A DNA stretch of 47,930 nucleotides, from contig CAZRXW010000006.1 of NCBI GenBank assembly GCA_964604195.1, forward strand, positions 1 to 47,930, read 5' to 3'. This document shows positions 16,229 to 24,440 of this stretch, in pieces; the first letter of the stretch is position 1; each line of letters starts with the position of its first letter. The DNA is from SSEF01 sp964604195. GTDB lineage: Bacteria > Patescibacteriota > Minisyncoccia > Moranbacterales > UBA1568. A program made the translations under genes and the position numbers. The notes beneath the pieces are model-generated. The model made no database searches, was not told the DNA's origin, and saw only the letters and a program-made list of their open reading frames with translations.

Positions 16229-16791
16229 ACCCCACTTTCCTTTTGAACTTTGGCTACTATTTCATCCAATTGCTGCTGGAGCTCCTCGAGAGTGCCATCA
16301 TTATTCACCACAAAATCAGCTCGGACCTTGAGATCTAGGATCTGTCTTTCTGTCTCGAGCTGAGCATCTTTCTCAAACTGTACCGGTGTTTTCGTAGCAT
16401 CATCAATATTTTGCCTTCGCTTCGTAAGTCGATCGTAACGTGTCTCACTACTCGCCTCTACGTACACAAAGTAAAAATGCTCCTCACTTTCAAGATGAAG
16501 AATATCAGAGAGACGACGTACACCATCGACTACTACCAAATTTTCAGTTCCCTTATTAGCCTCAGCCATAATCACTTTGGAAAAAATATCTTCGCCAAAT
16601 GCCTGCCGGAGATGCAGCGAGAGCTTGGCCATATGTTCCCGATCCTGAGGAAGGTTCATCCGATCCAGAATATCTCGAAGAGGTTGGGAAAAACGAAGCG
16701 AGAGTGCCTGATAACGCTCAGCTAAATATTTTCCGGCTGTGTCTTTTCCCGAAGCTATCTCTCCCGCAATACCAATGATAATTTTTGCCAT
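16225..16791 (-). CDS. P-loop (deoxy)nucleoside monophosphate kinase-like protein
   Basis: A 188-residue P-loop kinase: GIAGEIASGKDTAGKYLAE (Walker A with GEIASGKDT), a DGVRRLSD segment in the substrate region, and YVEASSETRYDRLTKR in the lid region, ending with a VRADFVVNNDGTLEEL stretch. It resembles the phage/archaeal deoxynucleoside monophosphate kinase-like group and also dephospho-CoA kinase. Because it lies between folA and tmk in a dNTP operon and overlaps tmk by 4 bases, I favour a (d)NMP kinase, by inference from context. Dephospho-CoA kinase is the main alternative. Confidence 0.6.
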   Translation of the reverse strand: MAKIIIGIAGEIASGKDTAGKYLAERYQALSLRFSQPLRDILDRMNLPQDREHMAKLSLHLRQAFGEDIFSKVIMAEANKGTENLVVVDGVRRLSDILHLESEEHFYFVYVEASSETRYDRLTKRRQNIDDATKTPVQFEKDAQLETERQILDLKVRADFVVNNDGTLEELQQQLDEIVAKVQKESGV

Positions 16792-16806
16792 ATAGTTATT
16801 TTTCTT

Positions 16807-17304
16807 TTAGTTAGCCTTTCCTCTTTCTAGTACCAAAAACGAAAACTGGTATTCGCCGTTATCGCATTGTTCCTCACTTATCACTTGAATAAAATCTGAG
16901 TAATCAGGAAAAAAGGTATCGGCCTCGTGCTTGCCCTTTACTAGCGTCAGATAGAGTCGCTCTACCATTGGAAGCATCTGCCGATAAATACTCGCACCAC
17001 CCATTACAAAAATCTCTTCTCGCTCATGTTCCCGAGCAACAGATAGCGCCTCATCAAGCGAATGAACCACCAAGCAGCCCGGGAGCGCCAATGTCTGATC
17101 GAGTGTTACTACAATATTGGTTCGATTGGGGAGCGGCCGACCAATCGAATGATATGTATTCTCTCCCATGATTACCGCGTGGCCCGAGGTGAGCTCCTTG
17201 AAGCGTTTGAGATCCTCGGGAATATGCCACAGAAGTCGATTATCCTTCCCGATGGCTCGGGTCTCATCGACAGCAACAATCATAGAGAGACGAGATGAAG
17301 ACAT
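16807..17304 (-). CDS. folA: dihydrofolate reductase
   Basis: DHFR reduces dihydrofolate, regenerating the cofactor that ThyA oxidises. The 165-residue protein has the N-terminal substrate motif IVAVDETRAIGKDNRLLWHIPEDLKRFK, split here as AIGKDNRLLWHIPEDL (catalytic acidic residue and Trp), VIMGENTYHSIGRPLPNR (NADPH loop; Glu replaces the usual Arg/Lys after MG) and FVMGGASIYRQML. Start is 12 bases after the thyA stop; the kinase gene follows 15 bases on. Confidence 0.95.
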   Translation of the reverse strand: MSSSRLSMIVAVDETRAIGKDNRLLWHIPEDLKRFKELTSGHAVIMGENTYHSIGRPLPNRTNIVVTLDQTLALPGCLVVHSLDEALSVAREHEREEIFVMGGASIYRQMLPMVERLYLTLVKGKHEADTFFPDYSDFIQVISEEQCDNGEYQFSFLVLERGKAN

Positions 17305-17316
17305 GATGGAGAGATA

Positions 17317-18270
17317 TTAGACGGCTATAGGTGCTTTGATGGCTGGATGAGGATCGTATCCCTCGAGAGTAAAGTCATCCATCGTAAAGGCAAATAAATC
17401 TTTCACCTCAGGATTGAGACGAAGTATCGGAAGTGCCTTTGGTTCACGTGAAAGCTGCTCCCTCACCTGATCAAAGTGATTGCTGTAGAGATGGACATCT
17501 CCTCCAGTCCACACAAATTCACCTGGTGTAAGACCAGTAACCTGAGCGATCATTATAGTCAAAAGAGAATAGGAAGCGATATTAAAGGGAACACCAAGAA
17601 AGGTATCACAACTCCTCTGGTAGAGCTGACATGAAAGTTTCCCATTGGCCACATAAAACTGGAAGAGACAGTGACACGGAGGAAGTCCAGCCTTGGCCAT
17701 TGCCTCAATATCAGCGGGATTCCAGGCAGAGACAATAAGACGACGCGAGTTTGGATTCTTTTTAATCTGCTCTACCACATCCCGGAGCTGATCTATTTCT
17801 TTTCCACCCGCTGTCGGCCCGCCTGCAACATCATTTGTAGCATTTCGGGCAGGCCAGTGGCGCCATTGGTAGCCATAGACCGGCCCAAGGTCACCGTACT
17901 CTTCTGCAAAAGCATCATCATTTTTTATCCGCTCCACAAATTCTTTGATGCCCGTATTCCATTCATTTGATCCCGTAGCTGGGACATCCATCCCCTGACG
18001 CAGTAGGTACGCCTTGTACGGCCACTCATCCCAGATATGGACATCCTTCTGAGCGAGCGTCTGGAGCTGTGTATCGCCAGCCACAAACCAGAGAAGCTCT
18101 TCAGCAATAAGCCTGAAGGGCACTTTTTTGGTGGTAAGCAAAGGAAATCCTTTGGCAAGGTCAAAACGCATCTGGTACCCAAACACACTCCGTGTTCCCA
18201 CTCCGGTTCGGTCGCTCTTGTCTACTCCCGTCTCCATAATGTGCCGCAAAAGATCCTGATATTGGCGCAT
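17317..18270 (-). CDS. thyA: thymidylate synthase (ThyA type)
   Basis: ThyA methylates dUMP to dTMP using methylene-tetrahydrofolate. The 317-residue protein has the dUMP arginine region MDKSDRTGVGTRSVFGYQ-like start (GVDKSDRTGVGTRSVFG), the active-site PCHCLFQFYV, and QRSCDTFLGVPFNIASY. The central segment after YGYQWRHWPA carries a roughly 40-residue insert (from RNATNDVAGG on), as in the long Lactobacillus-type ThyA rather than the 264-residue E. coli form. First gene of thyA-folA-kinase-tmk-dut-gatB-CutA-like. Confidence 0.97.
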   Translation of the reverse strand: MRQYQDLLRHIMETGVDKSDRTGVGTRSVFGYQMRFDLAKGFPLLTTKKVPFRLIAEELLWFVAGDTQLQTLAQKDVHIWDEWPYKAYLLRQGMDVPATGSNEWNTGIKEFVERIKNDDAFAEEYGDLGPVYGYQWRHWPARNATNDVAGGPTAGGKEIDQLRDVVEQIKKNPNSRRLIVSAWNPADIEAMAKAGLPPCHCLFQFYVANGKLSCQLYQRSCDTFLGVPFNIASYSLLTIMIAQVTGLTPGEFVWTGGDVHLYSNHFDQVREQLSREPKALPILRLNPEVKDLFAFTMDDFTLEGYDPHPAIKAPIAV

Positions 18271-18293
18271 AGTTTTTCGTTAACCAATAGCTA

Positions 18294-18322
18294 ATTGTAC
18301 CGGAAAAAATACGCTCCCACAA
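18294..18322 (-). promoter_or_regulatory. thyA operon promoter
   Basis: TTGTGG (18317-18322) and TACAAT (18294-18299) are 17 bp apart on the minus strand, with the start near 18287, 17 bases before the ATG. It lies just after the dcd terminator. Confidence 0.65.
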
Positions 18323-18328
18323 ACCACC

Positions 18329-18349
18329 AAAAACCTCCCTAACGGGAGG
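18329..18349 (-). terminator. dcd terminator overlapping its stop codon
   Basis: CCTCCC, loop GTTA, GGGAGG and TTTTT on the minus strand. The 5' arm encodes the last dcd codons and the stop codon lies in the loop and 3' arm. A T run is also present on the other strand, so it could act both ways. Confidence 0.8.
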
Positions 18350-18941
18350 TTTTTTTCTTGGGAGCTGATTTGGTTGATGACGTAAAGTTGAGGTGCATCT
18401 TGGAGGCGACTGGCTGACTATCTCCTTTGTACTTACTATTGAGACCCTTGGAGCCATACGGGCGCTCACAAGGACTGGAGAGGTACTCAAAGGCCATCTG
18501 GCCAATTGGCATACTATAGTAGAGCTTGATCGGGATCTTGCCAGCATTGTAGAGTTCGAGGGTCATTTTGAGCGAATTACCCGGATCAAGAAAACCAGCA
18601 GTCGTATGAATAATAAGACCGAGGCGTCCCAGTGATGATTTTCCTTCCAGACGACCAACGAGCTTATCCGAAACTCCAGTCTCTTCAAGTAGCACTCCGA
18701 GCGCAAACTCTCCCGGGTGAAGGATAAACGGCTCATCTTTTTTGATCTCCACTTTCTTCATGAGATCAGTCGAAATATTTTTGGGATCAATAACAAAGTT
18801 TTGATTGATATTGAACACCAGAAAAAACCGGTCGAGATGCACATCATACGAAGCCGGCTGTACACACTCTTCTCGATATGGCTTAATCACAATTTCACCC
18901 GCTTTACGCTCTTTTTTGATATCACGATCAGAGAGAATCAT
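18339..18941 (-). CDS. dcd: dCTP deaminase
   Basis: Dcd converts dCTP to dUTP (or dUMP in bifunctional forms), supplying dut and ThyA. The 200-residue protein starts MILSDRDIKKE, and has VQPASYDVHL, the substrate motif LEGKSSLGRLGL, and TTAGFLDPGNSLKMTLELYN with the catalytic Glu. The final 25 residues are a Ser/Lys-rich tail not usual in the family. It has its own terminator, so it is transcribed separately from thyA although it belongs to the same pathway. Confidence 0.95.
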   Translation of the reverse strand: MILSDRDIKKERKAGEIVIKPYREECVQPASYDVHLDRFFLVFNINQNFVIDPKNISTDLMKKVEIKKDEPFILHPGEFALGVLLEETGVSDKLVGRLEGKSSLGRLGLIIHTTAGFLDPGNSLKMTLELYNAGKIPIKLYYSMPIGQMAFEYLSSPCERPYGSKGLNSKYKGDSQPVASKMHLNFTSSTKSAPKKKTSR

Positions 18942-19004
18942 AGACGCAGAAGACAGTTAGTCAGTAAATGGGATCAAAAAAATCCCTTCCAGAAAAGTAT
19001 ACAG

Positions 19005-19027
19005 AAAAGCCCCGCTTTTAGCGAGGC
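19005..19027 (-). terminator. rplA terminator
   Basis: On the minus strand GCCTCGC, loop TAAAA, GCGGGGC (one G-U pair) is followed by TTTT. It lies 19 bases after the rplA stop and ends the secE-nusG-rplK-rplA unit. A second small hairpin with an A-rich loop (GGGAT/ATCCC, 18970-18986) lies in the dcd leader. Confidence 0.75.
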
Positions 19028-19045
19028 CTCTCAAAACCAGCAGGA

Positions 19046-19735
19046 TTACTTCTCAATAGGAAGTCCTGGGCCCATGGTTGAAGTAAGAGTCAGGGAGGCG
19101 ATAAACTTCCCTTTGATACCTTCTGGCTTTCCCTTAATAACAGCATCAAGGAAAGTAGTAATATTCTCCTCTAAAGCCTTGGCGTCAAAAGAAAGTTTTC
19201 CCACTACCTGATGAAGATTACCAGTATCATCATTCTTGTAGCTAGCCTTCTTCCCTTTCTGAAGCATTTCGACAGCTTCGCCAATCTTCTGGGTTACCGT
19301 CTCATTCTTGGGACTTGGCATCATCCCTTTAGGACCAAGGATTTTGGCTACCTGAGCCAATTTTGGCATCATTTCTGGAGTAGCGAGAACAAGCTGGAAA
19401 TCAGATCCAGCATTAATCTTGCCCGCTTTCATATCAGCAATGAGCTCCTCACCACCGACATAGGCAGCACCAGCCTTCTTGGCTTCATCCTCTTTGGTCG
19501 AAGTAACTACTGCTACCTTCTGCGTACGACCAGTACCATGTGGGAGCACCACTGTCCCGCGAACATTCTCTTCGGACTTCTTGGTATTGATACCAAGATG
19601 AGCGTGCACCTCAACTGACTCATCAAATTTGGCTGTCTTATTAGCCTGGAGAAAAGCTACCGCTTCAGCGATAGAATACACCTTGTCTGCTTCTACTTTC
19701 TCTACAGCACTCTGATATTTCTTCCCGTGTGTCAT
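19046..19735 (-). CDS. rplA: 50S ribosomal protein L1
   Basis: L1 forms the mobile stalk near the E site. The 229-residue protein begins MTHGKKYQSAVEKVEADKVY and has the usual KFDESVEVHAHLGI, VVLPHGTGRTQKVAV, PEMMPKLAQVAKILGPKGMM and NITTFLDAVIKGKPEGIKGKF-type segments. Last gene of the secE-nusG-rplK-rplA operon, the standard bacterial order. L1 is known to autoregulate the rplK-rplA message in several bacteria; I did not identify its binding site here. Confidence 0.98.
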   Translation of the reverse strand: MTHGKKYQSAVEKVEADKVYSIAEAVAFLQANKTAKFDESVEVHAHLGINTKKSEENVRGTVVLPHGTGRTQKVAVVTSTKEDEAKKAGAAYVGGEELIADMKAGKINAGSDFQLVLATPEMMPKLAQVAKILGPKGMMPSPKNETVTQKIGEAVEMLQKGKKASYKNDDTGNLHQVVGKLSFDAKALEENITTFLDAVIKGKPEGIKGKFIASLTLTSTMGPGLPIEK

Positions 19736-19788
19736 ACATGTTTCGTGGTAGTAACGCTCTTATAAAGCTCCCACAAATTAAGAATAAA

Positions 19789-20214
19789 TTACCCCTCTAC
19801 CTTGATCCCCATCGAACGAGCTGTGCCCTTGATAATATTCATTGCTGCTTCTACATCGTTGGCATTGAGATCAGGAAGTTTCTTTTCAGCGATTTCACGA
19901 ATCTGGGCCTCGGTTACCTTGCCTGCCTTATCCTTGAGCGGGTTGGCCGCAGCCTTCTCAATACCGGCAGCTTTCTTGAGGAGCGCTGGAGCCGGAGGAG
20001 TCTTCATAACGAAAGTGAAGCTCCGATCTTCGTAAATAGTGATCTCGACGGGAATAATGTCACCCATCATCGGCCTGGTGGCCTCATTATATTTGGTGCA
20101 AAAATCCTGAATATTGAGCCCATGTGGCCCAAGAGCGGTACCTACTGGAGGAGCTGGAGTTGCTTTCCCAGCTGGGATTTGGAGTTTTACTACTGCTTTA
20201 ATTGCCTTTGCCAT
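19789..20214 (-). CDS. rplK: 50S ribosomal protein L11
   Basis: L11 binds the GTPase-associated centre of 23S rRNA. The ATG at 20214 gives the family start MAKAIKAVVKLQIPAGKATP and 141 residues, the normal length; the longer frame adds 13 unconserved residues. Other family segments: VGTALGPHGLNIQDFC, IPVEITIYEDRSFTFV, TPPAPALLKKAAG and the C-terminal RNA-binding NANDVEAAMNIIKGTARSMG. It lies 72 bases after nusG. Confidence 0.98.
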   Translation of the reverse strand: MAKAIKAVVKLQIPAGKATPAPPVGTALGPHGLNIQDFCTKYNEATRPMMGDIIPVEITIYEDRSFTFVMKTPPAPALLKKAAGIEKAAANPLKDKAGKVTEAQIREIAEKKLPDLNANDVEAAMNIIKGTARSMGIKVEG

Positions 20215-20285
20215 AAAAATCTTCTTAAAAATCATGTCATGACTCTTGCCCACACCGAGAGAAGCGCTCGGTAAGGACAGAGAAT

Positions 20286-20831
20286 CTATCCTTTCTTGAT
20301 CTGAAGAAAGTCGAGCTCTACTGGGGTCTCGCGACCAAAGATAGAGACGAGAACCTTCACCTTCCCCTTTTCGTCATCTACTTCCTGAATCTTCCCTTCA
20401 AAATTCTTGAATGGGCCATCCACTACCTGGACACTATCACCCACCCGAACATCAATTTTGTATTTTGGCTCAGCGACACCCATACGCTTCTTGAGCATAT
20501 CAATTTCAGCTGGATCAATCGGGGTAGGAGTTGTCCCCAGTCCGATAAAGCCAGTTACATTTGGTGTATTTCTGACGACGTACCACGAAGCGTCCGTCAC
20601 CACCATATCAACAAGAACATAGCCAGGATAGATGCGTTCTTCGATCACCACGCGCTTACCTCCCTTAATCTTGATCTTCTTTTCCTTGGGAACGAGGACG
20701 TCAAAAATAAGGTCCTGCATATCCATAGAATCGATACGCTGACGAAGGTTTCGAGCAACATTGTCCTCATAGCCAGAATAAGTATGGAGGACATACCAGG
20801 AACGACCGTGATGTTGTGACTGCTTGGCCAT
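20286..20831 (-). CDS. nusG: transcription elongation/antitermination factor NusG
   Basis: NusG binds RNA polymerase through its N-terminal domain (SWYVLHTYSGYEDNVARNL) and ribosomal S10 or Rho through its KOW domain (VRVGDSVQVVDGPFKNFEGK). The EERIYPGYVLVDM segment typical of NusG is present. The 181-residue length is normal. It is 14 bases after secE, the conserved secE-nusG pairing. Confidence 0.98.
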   Translation of the reverse strand: MAKQSQHHGRSWYVLHTYSGYEDNVARNLRQRIDSMDMQDLIFDVLVPKEKKIKIKGGKRVVIEERIYPGYVLVDMVVTDASWYVVRNTPNVTGFIGLGTTPTPIDPAEIDMLKKRMGVAEPKYKIDVRVGDSVQVVDGPFKNFEGKIQEVDDEKGKVKVLVSIFGRETPVELDFLQIKKG

Positions 20832-20844
20832 ATGCTTGTAAGAG

Positions 20845-21033
20845 TTAAGCTTTTATCAAAAAATTCTCAACAAGGTAACTAAAGAGCACATCGAGCAGAC
20901 CAAGGAATACTGCTACCACAAGACTAATCGCTACCACGAGCACGGTGTAACGAACGAGTTCCTGACGGTTCGGCCAGTTCACCTTGGTGAGCTCTCCTTT
21001 GGCTTCGAGAAAAAACTGAGCTATCTTTTTCAT
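20845..21033 (-). CDS. secE: preprotein translocase subunit SecE
   Basis: A 62-residue SecE with an amphipathic N-terminal part (AQFLLEAKGELTKVNWPNRQELVR-like; seen as FFLEAKGELTKVNWPNRQE) and one transmembrane segment (about residues 30-55). The KVNWPxRxE signature is exact. It stabilises the SecY channel. First gene of secE-nusG-rplK-rplA. Confidence 0.96.
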   Translation of the reverse strand: MKKIAQFFLEAKGELTKVNWPNRQELVRYTVLVVAISLVVAVFLGLLDVLFSYLVENFLIKA

Positions 21034-21076
21034 AATTTGACCTATTTATGGCTTATATAAGCCTTTTTATTGGTCT

Positions 21077-21100
21077 AAAAAACAGCCCCCACGGGCAGTT
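21077..21100 (-). terminator. terminator-like hairpin in the secE leader
   Basis: On the minus strand AAC-T-GCCC, loop GTGG, GGGC-T-GTT (one T/T mismatch) is followed by six T. It lies immediately after the predicted secE transcription start, so it may be the terminator of the upstream DHH gene or a 5'-end hairpin. A palindrome GGCTTATATAAGCC follows at about 21050-21063. Confidence 0.55.
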
Positions 21101-21108
21101 CTGTATCT

Positions 21109-21137
21109 ACTATAGGACATTCCCCTCTAGGTGTCAA
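21109..21137 (-). promoter_or_regulatory. secE operon promoter
   Basis: Consensus TTGACA (21132-21137) and TATAGT (21109-21114) with 17 bp spacing on the minus strand. Start near 21102, giving a leader of about 70 nt before secE. Confidence 0.8.
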
Positions 21138-21164
21138 CCAGACGGAGTAGAGTGTTTATAAAAG

Positions 21165-22085
21165 CTATCTTCCTAACTGTTTTAGAATTTCCTTGCGCAA
21201 CCATAATCGACTCGCGATACCAAAATCACCATCGAATTTTACCCCTAACCGTTGCGAAAATAAATCTTTTACCGTCTGATTTCTTGAATAAAACCTACTC
21301 TTTCCCTCGGAAAGACTCAGTACGTTCATGATACTCTGTTCGCAACGAAATGCATCAAGAGCAAGCGAAATATCGTTTTGATAAGTTTCAATAAATTTTT
21401 TTCCATTCCAAATTTCTGACTGCCCCACCACTACAGGTGATTCCAGCTGAGAAAAAGTCAGGATTTTTGTGTCGCTAGTAATAGCATTAACAGGGTTCCT
21501 TATCACTTCCCGTTCTTGTTCAAGAAAGTATTTTTCAATCCAATCATCAACCATTTTTATCTTTTGTGAGAGTTCAGTATAAGATCTACGATCTCGTTCG
21601 TGAGTGATCACTGCACCAAAATTAAGAGTATTGGATACAATAGCTGTCATCAGAAGGTGACTGCTTTTTTCGGATATAAAACTACCCTTCCCTCGTTTTT
21701 TAAATTCCTCCCAAATAAGAGTAGCACAGGCACCAATTGATTCTATATGAGCGTTCTTCCCAATTTTTTCAGCCCAGTACGACTCAAATCCTGGATGGTG
21801 ATCATACACTTCAACGACATCATCTAATGCAACAAACTGAGCAAAAAACTCTGGCTCTGAGACATCCACAACCACATACTTTGATTGGGATTGACTTGGT
21901 CGAGTCAAATATGGCAATCCTAGTGATACAAGAGAAGGGGTAATACTTGCATTAAGCGTTCCAGGAAAAACAACCTCTGCTTTTTTATCTTCCAACTGAA
22001 GAAGCTCTGCATAAGCGATAGCACACGCAACAGCATCGACATCAACAAATGCCTCTCCTGAAGTGACAACAAGGTTTTGATTCAT
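21165..22085 (-). CDS. DHH-family phosphoesterase, Mn-dependent pyrophosphatase-like
   Basis: A 306-residue DHH-superfamily protein with DHHA2-like C-terminus. Motifs: an N-terminal DVDAVACAIAYAELL in the place of the class II pyrophosphatase DxD segment, VVVDVSEPEFF, the eponymous VYDHHPGFE, and FNFGAVITHERDR-like (seen as NFGAVITHERDRRSY). The C-terminal SRLWLRKEILKQL fits the DHHA2 SRKKQVVPPL position. In class II enzymes the N-terminal motif is GHxxPDxDS; here it reads GEAFVDVDA, so the first His is Glu and the Pro is Val. It may be a pyrophosphatase or a related phosphoesterase. Confidence 0.7.
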   Translation of the reverse strand: MNQNLVVTSGEAFVDVDAVACAIAYAELLQLEDKKAEVVFPGTLNASITPSLVSLGLPYLTRPSQSQSKYVVVDVSEPEFFAQFVALDDVVEVYDHHPGFESYWAEKIGKNAHIESIGACATLIWEEFKKRGKGSFISEKSSHLLMTAIVSNTLNFGAVITHERDRRSYTELSQKIKMVDDWIEKYFLEQEREVIRNPVNAITSDTKILTFSQLESPVVVGQSEIWNGKKFIETYQNDISLALDAFRCEQSIMNVLSLSEGKSRFYSRNQTVKDLFSQRLGVKFDGDFGIASRLWLRKEILKQLGR

Positions 22086-22112
22086 GAGAAAAATTCAAAC
22101 AACCAAAAAAGT

Positions 22113-22649
22113 TTACCCTAGCAATTCCAACTCCACAAACAGTTTTTTGTATTTATCCAAAAGAACTTGGGCTTCATCCCGGGTCACCACAAAATTGGGC
22201 TCATTGACGATCCGGTTTCTGATTTCATGAGCACTCTTGAGATCCTCATACGATACGAGCTGTCCTGACTTGATCCCCGAGAGTCGCTCTCCCATATTGG
22301 ATCCATCATAGCCACTTTCCTTGAGCATGCTATCGGCAAATTGATCGGCTTCGAGCACAGCCACTTTGTACTGTGAAGGATTGTCACTCCGGAGCCGATC
22401 AATAATTCCCTGCCAGCGTTCAGTCGCCTTGTTCTTGGAGAGGATGGGACGAGCAGTGCCATACAGCTGAACCTTGAGATTTTCGGTCACCCCGCGCATA
22501 AGGAGCAAAATAACTACATCTACCAAGAGAACCAGGGTATAGATAATAAGAAACCATTTGACCACCGCAAAAATCCAGGAGTCCTGGATTACTTCCCACA
22601 CTACCGGCAAAAATCCGAGTAGATTCAAAACATCGAAGTCAGTCGACAT
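22113..22649 (-). CDS. conserved membrane protein of unknown function
   Basis: A 178-residue protein with one long hydrophobic region near the N-terminus (about residues 20-52: WIFAVVKWFLIIYTLVLLV and VVILLLM, one or two passes) and a charged, helical cytoplasmic part (ATERWQGIIDRLRSDNPSQYK and later RNRIVNEPNFVVTRDEAQVLL). I do not recognise a family with known function. It starts 49 bases after the gatA stop and may be transcribed with ligA-gatC-gatA. Confidence 0.75.
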   Translation of the reverse strand: MSTDFDVLNLLGFLPVVWEVIQDSWIFAVVKWFLIIYTLVLLVDVVILLLMRGVTENLKVQLYGTARPILSKNKATERWQGIIDRLRSDNPSQYKVAVLEADQFADSMLKESGYDGSNMGERLSGIKSGQLVSYEDLKSAHEIRNRIVNEPNFVVTRDEAQVLLDKYKKLFVELELLG

Positions 22650-22698
22650 ATATTCTTATTGTACCAGAATGAGAAGAAGCAGCTACCCCGCCTGAGCA

Positions 22699-24138
22699 TT
22701 AGTTTTCAAGCGCATGAGCGAGATTGAGGATTGTTCCTTCATCAAACCACTTCCCCATAAGTTGCCCACCAATCGGAAGCTCTTTTCCTTCCTCGGATAC
22801 AGTTCCCATCGGAAAAGAAAGTGCTGGAACACCTACCAGGTTAGCCGTCACCGTGTAGATATCTTCGAGATACATCTGAAGTGGGTCATCAGTTTTGGTA
22901 CCAAGCTTGAAGGCTGGCCCAGGAGTGGTAGGAGAAAAAAGAGCGTCTACCTTGACAAAAGCCTCACGAAAATCTCGCCTGAGGAGTTCACGCACTGCAA
23001 AAGCCTTCTTATAATAGGCATCATAGTATCCTGCTGAGAGCGTGTAGGTCCCGACCATGATACGTCGTTTGGCTTCTGGTCCGAGACCAATACGACGACT
23101 GTCGAGATAGGTTTCAAGCAATGTCCCAGGGTTTCCCAGAGAATTTTCTCCGTCATTTACTGAAAGACCATACCGAATGCCATCAAAACGAGCCAAATTA
23201 GAAGACAACTCGGACGGCTGAATAATATAGTATACCGGGAGAGCAAAACGACTATTGGGGAGCTCAAGCTCAACAATTTCTGCTCCAAGTGATTTGAACT
23301 TTTCAATAATAGCTTCTCCTCGCTCACGCACCCGACTGTCGAGAGCGGCTGAAAAATATTCCTTAGGCAAACCAATTTTCTTGCCCCGGATATCTTTGGT
23401 AAGTTCATCCTCATACCGTGGAACGGGCTTATTTTCGGTAGTAGCATCAAGTGCATCCGGACCAGCAATGCGCGAAAGGACAATAGCAACATCTTCGATA
23501 CTCGTCGCCAGAGGACCAATCTGATCAAGACTCGACGCAGCGGCAATCAGTCCAGAGCGAGAAACTCGACCATAGGTCGGTTTGAGTCCATAGATACCGG
23601 TAAACGAGGCCGGCTGACGGATAGATCCACCTGTATCAGAGCCAAGGGCCCATGAAACCATCGATCCAGCAACGCTAGCTGCCGATCCACCCGAGGTACC
23701 CCCAGGCACTCTCGTTTCATCCACTGGATTCTTGGTAGGACCATAGGCTGACTGCTCCGTAGATGAACCAAGAGCAAACTCATCCAGATTGGTTTTACCA
23801 ACTACCACTGCTCCGACTGATTTCAACTTTTTGACAGTACCGGCATCGTAAGGTGCAATGTAATTGTCCAGGATTTTTGACCCAGCCGTCGTCCGCTCAT
23901 GAGCCAGTGTAATATTGTCTTTGAGCGCTCCAGGAATACCCGCCAAAAGATCTATTTTCTCTCCTCGCTTTACCTGATCATCAACAGCAACAGCCTCTTT
24001 CAAGGCAGCTTCTCCTCGTAAGGCAAGAAAAGCATGGACGGTTTCATCACGCTTCTTTATGATTTCAAAAGTCTCCTGAACCAAGTCGACTGCTTTCTTT
24101 TCACCATTTTGAATTTTTTCATGAAGTGATCGAATCAT
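22699..24138 (-). CDS. gatA: aspartyl/glutamyl-tRNA amidotransferase subunit A
   Basis: GatA is the glutaminase of GatCAB, releasing ammonia for the transamidation carried out on GatB. The amidase-signature Ser-cisSer-Lys triad is visible: VVGKTNLDEFALGSS (Lys), GGTSGGSAAS and ALGSDTGGSIRQPA (the two Ser). Length 479 is normal. Gene is 9 bases after gatC. Confidence 0.98.
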   Translation of the reverse strand: MIRSLHEKIQNGEKKAVDLVQETFEIIKKRDETVHAFLALRGEAALKEAVAVDDQVKRGEKIDLLAGIPGALKDNITLAHERTTAGSKILDNYIAPYDAGTVKKLKSVGAVVVGKTNLDEFALGSSTEQSAYGPTKNPVDETRVPGGTSGGSAASVAGSMVSWALGSDTGGSIRQPASFTGIYGLKPTYGRVSRSGLIAAASSLDQIGPLATSIEDVAIVLSRIAGPDALDATTENKPVPRYEDELTKDIRGKKIGLPKEYFSAALDSRVRERGEAIIEKFKSLGAEIVELELPNSRFALPVYYIIQPSELSSNLARFDGIRYGLSVNDGENSLGNPGTLLETYLDSRRIGLGPEAKRRIMVGTYTLSAGYYDAYYKKAFAVRELLRRDFREAFVKVDALFSPTTPGPAFKLGTKTDDPLQMYLEDIYTVTANLVGVPALSFPMGTVSEEGKELPIGGQLMGKWFDEGTILNLAHALEN

Positions 24139-24147
24139 AGAAGAAAG

Positions 24148-24429
24148 CTAAAATACTGCCCTTACTTTATTGAAACCATCTTTGCTCGTCGGAAATCCTT
24201 TGGTAATATCATCCTGCATTTCCGCAAGAAGAGACTCATCATTTCGAGTCCGATTGGTCTCACGAGTAGCAAGATCAACTTCCATCCCTTCCCCTCTGGC
24301 CTCTTTCAGCTCTTCGATAAGACCAAAGACTCCAGCAAGATCCTTCTGGAAACGACTCTCCTCTGCCGGAGTCAGTCCGACGCGAGCAAGCCGAGCAATG
24401 TGTTGTACTTCTTCTCGAGAAAGTGACAT
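24148..24429 (-). CDS. gatC: aspartyl/glutamyl-tRNA amidotransferase subunit C
   Basis: GatC is a small (93-residue) chaperone-like subunit that wraps around GatA. Family start MSLSREEVQHIARLARVGLT and the middle FQKDLAGVFGLIEELKE segment are clear; the tail NRTRNDESLLAEMQDD corresponds to the usual R.D section. Lies between ligA (11-base gap) and gatA. Confidence 0.95.
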   Translation of the reverse strand: MSLSREEVQHIARLARVGLTPAEESRFQKDLAGVFGLIEELKEARGEGMEVDLATRETNRTRNDESLLAEMQDDITKGFPTSKDGFNKVRAVF

Positions 24430-24440
24430 AGAGTTTTTGA

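Noticed and set aside
16225..16791. Firm call as dephospho-CoA kinase
   Set aside because: Sequence is ambiguous, and the position inside a dNTP operon favours a nucleotide kinase.
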